Of a DNA stretch of 64,000 bases, positions 47,836-59,225 are shown in pieces. The translations under genes were made by a program, and so were the position numbers. The stretch is from the NCBI GenBank assembly GCA_017591395.1, contig WEDG01004115.1, positions 62,001-126,000 of the forward strand, written 5' to 3'. The DNA comes from Schistocephalus solidus (Eukaryota; Platyhelminthes; Cestoda; Diphyllobothriidea; Diphyllobothriidae). How positions within the stretch are numbered: position 1 is the stretch's first letter; each line of letters opens with the position of its first letter. Under the pieces are notes generated by a model. That model was given only the letters and a program-made list of their open reading frames with translations, was not told where the DNA came from and ran no database searches.

Positions 47836-50248
47836 AACTATCCTTAATATTCGTTTTTTCTGTCCAATCTTTGCCCCAGAGTCGATCGGTACCACTAAAA
47901 GAAAGGCGACATGCAATAAAATAACTCAGCCAAGAAATGAGGCCACGTAGTTGTGTTCGGGACAGCAGCGATTTGGTGGATCCAGCTGTCAGCCTCTGTG
48001 AACCGCTGAGAAAGTGCAGGCATTCGGATACATCCAGTAGCATGTACTTCTTGTGCAACGAGCGCGTGTGTGTCCTAGAAGAAAGCCTTAAACGGACTGG
48101 GCACAAGGTAACTGGTTCGCCTCCCCCCCCCATTGCGCGAGGCTGCGGCGCCACGATTAGGGGACGACCGTCCTTGTACGAGGTTGGAAACCAAGCGGGC
48201 TCTGGGTTCGGCCTTGACTGCACAACGAGGTCGCTCGTGTGCGCACAATGTACTTTGCTACGCAAGGTGTTACCACACTTCGTGTGGCCAAAAAACGGAA
48301 CGAGGGAAACACCAACTCGGACATTTTACATGTATCGCCGCCACCCAACTAACTGCCACGAGACCCTTGGGTCCAATAAGGTTATAATATGTGCACCGAT
48401 GACCGGTGTGTCGTAGAGTTAATATCGTCCGAAGACCTTTAAAAATTCATTTTCCCGATCCTCTGGAACCGCTGCCATTGAATAATCAGACTACGCGATG
48501 CGGAGTTCCGATAAAGTAACAAGTGCGATTATACCCAGCCAAATGACTGAGCATGTGGAAGGCAAGTTGGAACGCCACAAGGTTGGACAGACAACACGAG
48601 GACAACTGACGTGATTGGCCAGAAAAACGACCTCGGCAGTAACAATAGTGCTCTGCTGGCAATGGTGGGCGCGCTTGTACTTTAAGTTCACTGTGCTCTT
48701 TTCGTGCGCTATCAGATATAAGCTTTTGAGCCGAAATACTAAAACTTGAATCACAAGCTCCTAAGCCAAAGTGGACCTTAACAAGAGGGATTAAGGTGAG
48801 AAAGAACAGTCACCAGCGCAGCCTAACGAACCGAATACATCGCTGAGAAAATTGTGGAAATATGGTTACGCATAAAGACCTCTTTGTCCGAACCAACATC
48901 GCTAGGTGCTCGCGCTGGCTACAGTACTCCTGGTTTCCGGTGCAGTGGCTCCAGAGCAGACGATGAATCCGAGCAGTTCCCTAATCTAACCATGCTTTAC
49001 AGGCAAAACTAATTATAGGGATTTCCTCGCTGAACGACTAGATTCACAGATATAAGGATTACTTCTAGCGTGGATGTCGCCGAGACAGTCGGCTTGGCAC
49101 GACACAGATTGCACGCCAGGACAGTTTGATCGATTGACGGTCCTACGTACCTCCTCTCGAGGGCACCGATGAGGGTATAACGCACCACGAGACTGAAAAA
49201 GTTGTTTAAGTGCAGTGAATACTAACTTTTGGCGCGAGCCCAGGATGGGGTCGGAGCGCTCGATTGTCGGTGGAGAGGCCGGTGCCCTCTTCCAATCTCA
49301 AACGCTGACCCCCGTCCCCGCATATCGTATTGTTGGCTCTCGCTCAATGCCAGCACCCCCTCGTCCCGACCCTGTCCACAGCGTTGCACGCCCCACCGGT
49401 TATCCAACCGACATGAGAATTCCCCCACTCCATATGGGGCATGTCTACATGTAACGCTCTCTCCCTTATTTTCTTTGTATCCTTTCATTTATATATTTCT
49501 TACTAGTAGAATCCGTTACCTACATTTCTGTCGTTTCTTCTAATGATCGTTGCGTTTGAGTGATCGGCATGGACTCTGTTCAGTACTCGCACCAACTAAT
49601 AACAACTACAGGTGCTTTACGCGTCCGTGTGCTAACCTCGATGTTTTCGGCCGCTACAAGGGAATCCTGTTCGGGCCTCCACATATTATTTTTGCGGTGC
49701 ATATTTTGTCGCGCAAAACCGAGTACACCCAGTAGCTGAATGTTGAACGCATTGCATCGGGCCACGCTTTCAAACGATTACACTTCCCCAAAAGCAATTA
49801 TTTTGAAGCTTGTCAACTAGCAGGATAGTCCCCTACTGACGGTAAGGTTGGAATGTCTCCGTTGTAGAAACGCCCGATAGCAACTTCCTTCTGTATGAAA
49901 TCCGCTTCATGTGGAATGCTACAGCGCGGCTGTGCCGACCGCGAACGCTGATTTTAACAGACAAATCGCTGCGCTGCCCTACTTCACCGTGTGTCCGGCA
50001 CGCGAGAGAGACCGATCGCCAGCGATCTTTCTGCATAATAATATAACCCATGAACGTTCAAAATATGAGAGCGTATTGACAACCGCAGCTTTGAAAGAAG
50101 CCACTCGGCAAGATAAGTAAGACCTCGGCACTATGAACTACCTATCCACAACTCATTTATGTTGTCTAAGCACAACACCATTGTTGGATCCCATAGGCTG
50201 CGAGTAACTTGACTCAGAGATGTGACTAAACCCACAACTCCCGGTGGG
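47836..50248. other. unassigned sequence
   Basis: Frames of 159 codons (47937-48416 plus) and 158 codons (47789-48265 minus) overlap on opposite strands and show no domain, so neither is called. The GC-rich stretch at 49245-49450 is also open in several frames. No repeat partner. Confidence 0.4.
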
Positions 50249-50332
50249 TGCCCTATAGCTCAGATGGTTAGATCGTTGGCTCTACCCAAACCTTGCCCCT
50301 GCTGTCATGGGTTCGAATCCTATCGAGGTAGC
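50249..50332 (+). repeat. tRNA-like sequence with intact A and B boxes (SINE head or tRNA pseudogene)
   Basis: Perfect A box TAGCTCAGATGG (50256-50267) and B box GGTTCGAATCC (50310-50320). The T arm pairs (ATGGG/CCTAT). The D stem has one mismatch, and the anticodon-variable interval is too long for a normal tRNA. It is followed by a small CGAG/CTCG hairpin with a T run (50334-50346). It is not a functional tRNA gene; probably a second, different SINE class. Confidence 0.6.
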
Positions 50333-50966
50333 CGAGTTTTTCTCGACTGGATCAACTGAATCTTACCTGAGTAAGTGAACTTCGATTTGTTTGAATTGAG
50401 GGAACAGCACATGGACAAAACGCGGGAGATGGGAGTGAATGTCCATCATCAGTTTCCCAGTGTAGTCTTACCCATCGTAGGAAGAGGAATGGTGGAAGAA
50501 GTAAGCCAGTGCTGCGAAATTTTCGTCCACTATTATCTAAATTATGCATAAATCCCTATCACATCCCACAGTCATCGTAAAGTTCACTAGACAAACTATA
50601 ATGATATTAGTGTTCAACAACCCAATTCTTATCTTTAAGCCTTCACTTCTCAACGGGTTAAAGTGGCAAGACAACTGACGATGCGATAGTAGGAAAAAAG
50701 CATTCCGTCCACGAATTCCAAACTCATCTCACTCCTCCTCCTCCTCCTCCTTTCCCTCCCTCATCAAGCAGGAAGTGACAAATTAAAAAGAATTTGTAGG
50801 CCACCAAAGATATAAGTCTTTAGGAGGAGAGACACAAGTGGGCCCGCAAATGTGGTTCCCGTGCCTAAATAGTGACAACCAGTGCGATTAGAGATCAGTT
50901 CGTTCTCCCGGAATGTACGCATGAGGAGAGCAAGTTCACTGACCAACCGACATGACAGGCTTGACG
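50333..50966. other. unassigned sequence
   Basis: Contains a short CTCCTC run at 50731-50751; otherwise nothing. Confidence 0.4.
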
Positions 50967-51319
50967 GTAGGGATAACTTGTATGGCCGCCTATACAGAAC
51001 AAGAGGAAAGGAACCATCCACAACGCATGTGGCTTTTCGCTTCAGTCCAAAAAAATTATGTTTAGGATTAAGGTGAGGTTAGAGTTGGGTTAGGGTCATG
51101 ATTAGGCTAAGGGTTAAGATTATTATCATGTCACCTGTAGGGTTTAAGTTTAAGGTAGAGCTAGGGTTAAGATTAAGGTGACAGTTTAGTGTTATGTTAG
51201 CGTTAAGACACGGGGATATTTATCGTTCCCGAAATTTACTGTAAGGCCACCTGTTTGAAGCGGGCGGGACGGTTCCTATTCCCGTGTCCTGTTTAGGCGG
51301 CCATACAAGGCATCCCTAC
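50967..51319. mobile_element. TTAGGG-core MITE (copy 10), reference copy
   Basis: A 49-bp terminal inverted repeat: left 'GTAGGGATAACTTGTATGGC' onward, right ending 'GCCATACAAGGCATCCCTAC', about 80% matched. The core is a GGTTAGGGT/TTAAG-like array (51060-51205), followed by 'GACACGGGGATATTTATC' and 'TACTGTAAGGCCACCTG'. Total 353 bp; non-coding. Confidence 0.9.
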
Positions 51320-53645
51320 TCTGCACAAGCACGCAAGCGGACTTTTTAGCCAAATCAAGGAGAAGGGGCTATGAACATTAGCAAATTTAGTTGAAAACAG
51401 GCACCAACATGGATGTACACAAATGTCAAGAACAAATCTGTAAAGACAGTCCAGGGGGGGGCAGGTGCTAAGGTGGAGCATTCAGGGCGCAACTGTATCG
51501 AAATAATTCGAGTTGGTGTTGCACGGAGCCGAGGTCAGGGAATCTCTTACGAAGGTGCCGTTCATAGCGCCGGCTTCGTTGGTGTAGGCGTTCGCCGTCT
51601 GCCGACCTCGGGTGATTTCGCTCAGCGAAATCCAATTACCCTCCAGATTCTCCTTCCATAAGGTGACCTGAGTGAAGAAAAAATGCCGTGAAAAGCATTT
51701 CTTAATGGTATATCTGGCATCCAGCAAAAAGATGAGACGGGAGAGAGAGAGAGAGAGAGAGAGAAGGCGACACCAACCTGACTTAGTCCTTATATAAGGT
51801 CCACGAGCCAGATACCAAAATGTGCCAACTGCAGATTAGTAGAGTCAACGAAGGCCAAATGTAATAATGGAAGTGGCAGGACGACTAAAGCAAAACGTAA
51901 CACTGAAATGGTCACCATAAATGCCGGAGTACATTAAAGCCTTATTCCGACGCACACCACTCAAACACAGCAGACCGAGAGTCAAAACTCTGCCAATATC
52001 GTCGGAACAGTCAGTATAAAATTTTGTTTACACTTTGCGACCTAAAGAAAACTGCCTGAACAAGTACATGTCGGGTAGATGATAAAGTTTACGTCAAATA
52101 TAATTTTAGGGGTGTCAACGATAGTTTGACTGACAAATACAATGTGACGTATTCAAAACAATTACGTTGACGTTGCTAGTAAACACAATGAATACTGAAG
52201 TGCACTTTGGGCGCAGGGGTTCTCATAGAAGGAACCGCGAAAAGACGGATGCATAACAAGGCGTCGAGTTGAAAAATCCCTTTCCCCCTCCAAACCGGCC
52301 GGTAGTATGGAGATGCTTAGATTGTTTGGATGGAGATGACCAGCTGGGAATCAAGGGAGGACAGGATCAAATCCCCTCACACAGCTATTACCAGGCGAAT
52401 AATGACCGAGACGAGGTTTTAGACGATCGGGTTGCTATGGTAAGGGTGCTCTGGGTGTACTTGCAGAGGACCAAATTTGTCGAGGAAAGAAATTTCTCGT
52501 TGAACAAGAGATTTAGACTAATCGGGGCAAGTAGGCTGACCTGAGCAAAACCTTTTTTTGGTCACACGACCGTCTGCAGATTCGGCAACAGAGATGAAGT
52601 GACGCCGCAAACAGGTAGGCTGAAAACACGTTCGCGTTTTAAATTTTTTGTCTGAACGTAACTGCTGCCAATGCACCGGAGCAGTCAATTTACTTCGGTT
52701 GCTGAGCTTGACAGATGAGCTGCCTGCCGGTGTCGAACCCAGAACGAAGTGGCCAGGCAGCTGTCCGACCAGAGTTGGACGACTGGGTCAGTCGGCTATC
52801 ATAATAAGTGGCTGGGCGAATGGCCGGGAGAAAACGGTGACTAAAGCCAAAACGCCTGAAAGAAACCTCGAAGTTGGACGGACTAACAGACAACAGTTAT
52901 TCACGTCCTATTTACAGCAGGTTTCGTTGGGGGGGGGGGCGACTAAAAACACCAGCTTCGATGATGGAGGAGGAGCAGACTACTGTACAATGGAGTAACG
53001 ATCAGTTCCAAATAGAAGTGGGTAAAATTGACGGTTGGCTACAAGTGCAGGGTGTTGAATTTGTCGTAAAAAGTCCAGGAAACATACGTCCACTACAATT
53101 TCAGCAACCTATTAAGGAGTGCAGTTTATGTTGTTCAATTTTCCATATAAATGTCTCCCACAGTCGTGCATTCGGCAGGTGAGGAGACTGGAAGAGAAGG
53201 AAGACAAAATATGTCCCCAATTGGAAAATCCGTAGGGGGTAGGACACTTCTCAGGTTCGAATGTGTCACGATAAAAAAGGTGCATTAAAAGATCAGAGTG
53301 AGCAGTGGAGGAGCACGACGAAACACTATTTTCTAAGAACGCTATTTTCTATCGAACGCGTATCTTCGGACTACCGGTAATGTTGTTTTTGTTTACGAGA
53401 CGGACAAGTTTTGCCACCCAGTGAAAGCCATGGCTGCAAAAGCGAAGTTACTGAAGAGTTAGGTACTATCGAATAGATATCTATCTTTTCCTCCCATCCA
53501 CAAGCGTTCATTGAAAACACACCCCGACGAAAAGAGACAGCCATCTTTCGGTTTAATAATAATAAACGAAAACGTTCACTAGGATGGCGGGGTAGGGAAG
53601 TAGATTTTGCCTATAACGTCCAACTGGCTAACCAACTTGACCGGA
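51320..53645. other. unassigned sequence with a short (GA)n
   Basis: (GA)n at 51741-51764. A GGTTCGACACC-type B box lies on the minus strand near 52730-52740, but no convincing A box accompanies it. No gene recognised. Confidence 0.4.
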
Positions 53646-53708
53646 TCCAAGGTTCAGGCCTTCCTGACTGACAGGAAAAAATAAGCCAAAAGTGGTCATT
53701 CCAGTACC
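53646..53708 (+). repeat. hammerhead-SINE remnant at the edge of the TTC microsatellite
   Basis: A B-box-like 'AGGTTCAGGCC', then a decayed ribozyme (CTGACAG; 'TAAGCCAAAAGTGGTCATTC') and 'CAGTACCTTTC', which runs straight into TTC repeats at the place where intact copies read 'CAGTCTCCCTTGTCTTTG'. Confidence 0.6.
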
Positions 53709-54249
53709 TTTCTTCTTCTTCTTCTTCTTCTTCTTCTTCTTCTTCTTCTTCTTCTTCTTCTTCTTCTTCTTCTTCTTCTTCTTCTTCTTCTTCTTCTTCT
53801 TCTTCTTCTTCTTCTTCTTCTTCTTCTTCTTCTTCTTCTTCTTCTTCTTCTTCTTCTTCTTCTTCTTCTTCTTCTTCTTCTTCTTCTTCTTCTTCTTCTT
53901 CTTCTTCTTCTTCTTCTTCTTCTTCTTCTTCTTCTTCTTCTTCTTCTTCTTCTTCTTCTTCTTCTCTTCTCTTCTCCTTCCTCTTCTCTTCTTCTTCTTC
54001 TTCTTCTTCTTCTTCTTCTTCTTCTTCTTCTTCTTCTTCTTCTTCTTCTTCTTCTTCTTCTTCTTCTTCTTCCTTCTTCTTCTTCTTCTTCTTCTTCTTC
54101 TTCTTCTTCTTCTTCTTCTTCTTCTTCTTCTTCTTCTTCTTCTTCTTCTTCTTCTTCTTCTTCTTCTTCTTCTTCTTCTTCTTCTTCTTCTCTTCTTCTT
54201 CTTCTTCTTCTTCTTCTTCTTCTTCTTCTTCTTCTTCTTCTTCTTCTTC
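53709..54249. repeat. (TTC)n microsatellite, about 540 bp
   Basis: Almost pure TTC/GAA with an interrupted section at 53964-53990 and a few phase shifts. Long poly-Phe, Leu, Glu and Lys frames are artefacts. GAA/TTC tracts of this length are known to form triplex DNA. Confidence 0.98.
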
Positions 54250-55280
54250 CTTGGCGGTAATAGCCATGGATCTAGGTGCTGTGTGCTAGGAGGTTTACTT
54301 CGGCCTGCAGTTTGCAGTGACTATCGGATTGTGGGGGCAAGCAGTGAGCGAATAAGACCACAGTCGGTCCCAAACGCAGGGCGATGACGATGGAAAATAC
54401 GTAATGGCCGTGTGGCTCAACCTTGTTCGGGCGACAGGGGGAGGAGGACGAGCTAGGGACAGGACATGTGGGGTCAAGCTCGGCGAAGCTGGCAGGCGGT
54501 GTCCGCTGTGCGTAGGCCCGTGACTATCACGTGATCACCTAATCCTGAGGTCACGTATGAGTCATAATAGGGGGAGCCCTCACCAGGACTGAACCGAGCC
54601 CGGGAACGACCGCGTGGATGCGATCAACGACGGCCTGCCCCTGCCATCGCGTCGGATTAGATGGACAAAACTGCAAGCGCCAATGCTCAGCTGACATGAA
54701 AATAAACACGACGCTAAGGGCTCGACCGCAGACCAAACCTCTAGAGTCGAACGCGATCTCCAGCTGCGGTGTGGATACTGGAGGCACTTCAATTAACAAG
54801 AAGGACAGGCTGACGAGGCAGTGAAATTACGAGCTAGTGAACGAGATGAGATCTCATACTTACAAAGGATGTGAAGATCCAGTTGCTTCCGGTGTTGCTA
54901 CAGGTCCTAATAATACGGGATTATATGAGGACAGAGATCGTGGCAGAGTTGAATCACCGTTGATAGACCGGCTGACATTTTCTGCACGTGATAGGTCGAA
55001 GGTTAGCGTGGACGAACAGAAAATTTAAGGGTGACTACGTCGCTTGGTAAAGAAGAGAAAGGCAGACAAACCCAGAGGTAAGAACAAATGTTTGAAAGCT
55101 TTTGGAGTGAAAGAACCCACTAACTGACAGTACAGTCACTTTCGAGTACAAAATCCCTGGGAGCCGAAGAAGTGTTTCAAAAGCCCTCGCGAGTACTGAA
55201 GAAACCGGTTCATCCGAAGATGTGCTCACAGAGAAAAGGGTAGGACTGGGGAGTCGTAATCCTCGAGTTTTCTTTCAATA
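54250..55280. other. unassigned sequence
   Basis: The GC-rich section 54480-54800 is open in several frames on both strands, without a recognisable domain. Confidence 0.4.
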
Positions 55281-55410
55281 AATTCTAGGGGAGGGAGGGG
55301 GGTTAGGGTTAAGGGAGCAGGTACCCCTGCCCCCTCCAGGAAATTTATCATAAGCCAGCCTGTCAGTCGGAGGGAGAGGAGAACCTATTCTCAAACCTAA
55401 CGGGGATAAG
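55281..55410. mobile_element. TTAGGG-core MITE (copy 11, small)
   Basis: A short GGGTTAGGGTTAAGGG core with 'GGAAATTTATCATAAGCCAG' and 'GAGAACCTATTCTC' resembling the family's right part. Terminal repeats are degraded. Confidence 0.5.
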
Positions 55411-55563
55411 CCCCACAGTAACTCCAGGGCATTACCGTCTGCAGGCATAATGTAAATCGATAAATATCTGATGGTTTTATTTATAATTTACACAGGTAGT
55501 CCTATTAGCCATCGGACTATGCACCCGAGAAATGAACATCTTAAGGCACGCCCAAAATGCATA

Positions 55564-56756
55564 CAGTCAGTGACCAATCTCATATAATGTTAACATAAAT
55601 TATGAAATGCGTGATCAATTAGGAATGATAATTTATGCGGGAGTGTACTAAAATCCTGGAGCATAATCTCAAGATATTTCAGACACGCCAGGATGCCAGC
55701 TTTTGAATGGATGTATTTTCGAACACCTGCAACAGTCACACGCGAAAAAAACGGACTATATAAGTGGTAAGAATTTTTATATCGTTTTCTAAACGCCCCG
55801 GTTAATTTAAATGTCCTTTTATAGAAAACGTAAGCAATTTTTTTATTGTACTCATTTGGTAGAAATTCACGTCCTCGTCAAATTATACATTCAAACTCCA
55901 ACTCCCAACTCCCAAATAATTTTGAGTTCGATCTGCCATTGCATTTGCGTTTAGGATTTCAAGTCTATAAGCTGTATGCTTTAGAAGATACTATATAGTG
56001 CTCATAAAAATTTTCAATTAGTTTGGACTATGTTTTATACTTCACGAGTGGGATTAATAGAAGGGGAGATGTGATGCTATTCGAATGGACAGTGTATGGT
56101 CTTAAGGGGCTCATATTAGGAAAATATTCAAAATCGTAAAATAGCCGTTTTCGGGTAAATAATTTGAAGATGACGTGGTTCACTTTCAAATGAGTAAAGC
56201 AAGCAATATGTTTGGACCGTTTTTCTATAAAATTTATGCATGAATTTTCAAGGGTATTGAAAAACAATAAACATTATACGATTGTAAAAAGCTCATAATA
56301 ATAAAACTTTTTAAAAATCGAAAGTTAGCCTTTCTTGAAGTATAAAATTCGGAGAAGACGTGATTAGCTATTGAGTCTTGTTTAATTTTCGGCGAAAATC
56401 GCGTGTCCGCGCTTCTAGCTAGTCCCTATGCTTAAAGTATGGTAAATAATCGCTTAGATTACTGAATGAGTATAAGAGACAATATTACGAACATGTTTTC
56501 TGGAAAAAAAAATATATTTAAATTTAAAATGACATTGAAAAGCAATACAAAAAGGCATGTTTTACGGAGTGTGGTTGTTACATGCGGTTAAAAAGGCATG
56601 CATTAAAAATCCAGTATCCTGGCGTGCCTGAAATGTCTTTGGGCTATGCTCAATAATAATAAATCTAACAACCCAACTCAAATAATCTTCTCTAGTCGAA
56701 AATGCATTTCAGAATTTCGGTTAACAGTTTATGAGGTCTCGGCCACTGACAGTGCA
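55564..56756. mobile_element. inverted-repeat element M2, full-length, non-coding
   Basis: Ends 'CAGTCAGTGACCAATCTCAT' on the left and, inverted, 'ATGAGGTCTCGGCCACTGAC' on the right, next to TA dinucleotides. Terminal repeats extend about 200 bp at 60-70%, including 'TTTCAGACACGCCAGGAT' (55677) and its mirror near 56609. The interior is AT-rich with no transposase. The end sequence resembles that of the Tc1 relic at 20593-21715, so a Tc1-family transposase probably moved it. Confidence 0.75.
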
Positions 56757-57011
56757 TACAGTCTTCTGCCCTCAACGGACGCATAAACGACTCTGCACAG
56801 GACGAAAGCTACAATTGAACACGAAGGTCTGTTTTTGGTTGTAAATGGGTGCTTCTAACGGCAAACGGATATAATCACCGCTGAGGAGCTGCGGTTGACT
56901 CGACATAAAGTTTCCGTCTACGCGTGACAACCCACCGCGGATGCATTTTCATTGCCTTAACCCGGTTTCATACGCAAAGCGTCTCCGCGTATGGAAAACA
57001 TCAGCGACTAT

Positions 57012-57125
57012 GATGGAGTACTGACAAAGACAAATGAGACCAGAATGGTTATTTCTGGCTTATTAGCCATCATCAGCCAGTCATACCCAATCCTAAGTGT
57101 GGACCCGCAGGGATTCGAACCCACA
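57012..57125 (-). repeat. hammerhead SINE fragment (locus 4)
   Basis: Minus strand from the B box 'GGGTTCGAATCCC' (57110-57122) through the ribozyme to 'TTTGTCTTTGTCAGTAC'. The A box and most of the tail are missing. Confidence 0.75.
57038..57082 (-). ncRNA. hammerhead ribozyme motif
   Basis: Minus strand: stem I GACTGG/CTGGTC (paired with wobbles although both sides differ from locus 1), CTGATGA, perfect stem II TGGC/GCCA, GAAA, TAACCATT. Core complete. Confidence 0.7.
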
Positions 57126-58309
57126 GGCGAGAGAAGAGGGCCACTTTGAGTCGAGCGCGGGGGGAGGGAGTAGCGATCACGTGCAACAAGGTCCGTCACC
57201 TGCCGTACGACAGCTGGGTAACTCCCTGCATTTCACGGGATATCACTGGAAGGCACTGTATAGCACTTGGCCCAGGCGCACACACCTGGGCAAATGGAAA
57301 ATTGATTCAGCGCGGCGATTGCGAGGGGGATAAGTTCAGAAAGAGGTATAACAATGTGGAACAAACTGCCTTACAAATACTTACATACCATACCAGCAAT
57401 GCAGAGTTGGTTACAAAAAGAACAGCAACAGGCAAAAATGATCTGTCAGAGGCTTATATGGCATTTATAATGCCGCACAATCAGAAAAAAATTGATGCTG
57501 AACGCAGGTTTATAAGCATCCCAAAGAGCGCCGAAGTCGAAGCTTTGGTATAGGGTAGGTTGAGAAGTTAGCTCACTGCTACATTGAGGCGTAGAAGACG
57601 AGGAAATCAAAGTAGTGGTAAGTAGTACTTTAAGGTGTAGTCTCCTGACGCAAACGTAGTACAGAGGCAATGACGAACTTTGTGAGGGCGAAGGATATTG
57701 CGTAAGTTGGGAGGAGAGGGGGGGGCGCAAGGTCACAAGCAAAGATGGAAGGGAGTGTCTATGCCGGCGGATGCCAGAGCGGTGATAGGCAGAACCAGGT
57801 TCGGGATCAAAAGGATAGGCAGAGAGGGAGGGGAGAGGGGAGAAGGCGGACGGCAGCAGAGGTAGACGCAGTCTGCTACGGTCAAACATGAAGAGGCTAG
57901 TCGCTGCACGTGCACAAAAGAATAAGCAAGACGAGGAAGGAACGGTGAGAGAAGAGAAGATGGGGGAAAGGAGGAAACTGAAGTGAGGCAGGGGAGCAGG
58001 AGAGAGAGAGAGAGAGAGAGGACATTGAAATATGCAAAGAAGGATTGATAAAAAACAACGCAAAATGGGTCAAATAAATGTAAACGGAAAATACAGCTTC
58101 AATGGGTTGGCTACGTGCGGTCCCTTCGGTCTACTCCCTCATGTGGCATAGTATGCTATAATATGGAACATTATGTTACGCGAACAAGCTAAATCGAAGT
58201 ATAGGACTTTTCACACCCTTACGCCTTTCATTCCCGCCACTTACGAGAGGAACGGGATTTCGATGCACGCCAGGGACCAGAAGAGACACGCTATTTTTCT
58301 CCTTTCCCC
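57126..58309. other. unassigned sequence, purine-rich in part
   Basis: 57690-58020 is strongly purine-rich and ends in (GA)n (about 58000-58020). The 205-codon minus frame through it is a composition artefact. The 135-codon plus frame at 57146-57553 has no recognised domain. Confidence 0.4.
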
Positions 58310-59225
58310 TAACCACCACCGTCCCCTCTACGGTTTCCATAGCATCACAAAGAATTAGTTGGCGGTGCGACCTTATTTCACACATGTCAGAAAGCTGAGA
58401 GGGTAAAATAAGCCGTTATTTACCCTACTACGATAACAATTACCTCGGTTTGACACACCCAAGGTTTGATGGACGGATAACAAAGTCCCCCTATCACTAC
58501 GTGCCCACGCAGACGTGTACGAGAGAGCCGAGTACATGAGGAGTAAAGCATAGAGATGGCAAAACAACAAAGTGAAAACAAAGTGCTCAAAAGGACTCGG
58601 AAAAGAAAAAAATACGGCTGCGGATCCGGGTAAACTTCTGACCTTCAGAAATACATGCACTAGAGGCATGCTCGCAAGTGAGGCTGCCATCGACGTGCAG
58701 AATCCCAGACAGACACCTAGCTGGACTCCTGTTTGACAGATAAAATCAGCCTTCGTTATTTGTTAGGCCGATGAGGTGGTTGGAAATAATTTAAACTCCT
58801 TGAAAATTCACAAAAGGTCGTGCGCTGCATGTCTGGGCGTATACGTGGGTTGTCGCAAGTGCGCCATGTATGGACAGAGGCTCTGAAGCCAGGTCCGCTG
58901 CTGTACCCAATTGACTTCAGATGTACCATTCACTAGTGCACGATCGAAGGCGACGTAAGGTCGAGGCAGATCGGATGCAACGCCTTAGCCCTTGCTAGAA
59001 GAAATAGAATGCACCTCAAATCTACTACGAGGCGCTCATAATAATGGATTGAAAGGTTTCAATCTGACAGAATAATTAAGTCGTTCTCAGGACTAAGAGT
59101 CATCACGATGATTCCATATAAGGTGGCCCTTGTGGTGTTCTAACTTACTTCACCCTCAAGACCCCATTACCTTTACAAGCGAGTCAGGAGTCAGCATATG
59201 TGTGGCACGCGTAGACGGGCCTGCC
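58310..59225. repeat. dispersed repeat D1 (copy 2)
   Basis: Sister of 30020-30910 at about 70%, in the same orientation, with scattered indels. No shared open frame. Confidence 0.7.

Noticed and set aside
47789..48416. Two overlapping frames of about 158 codons on opposite strands
   Set aside because: No recognisable domain on either strand and GC-rich composition; neither is supportable as a gene.
52690..52800. Minus-strand tRNA-like sequence with GGTTCGACACC
   Set aside because: B box is good, but no credible A box or cloverleaf; could be a diverged SINE head, not supportable alone.
53611..54387. Long Glu/Lys and Phe/Leu frames
   Set aside because: Translation of the TTC/GAA microsatellite.
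57446..58063. 205-codon minus-strand frame rich in Ser, Pro and Leu
   Set aside because: Caused by purine-rich DNA on the plus strand; no motif, and it overlaps a different open frame.
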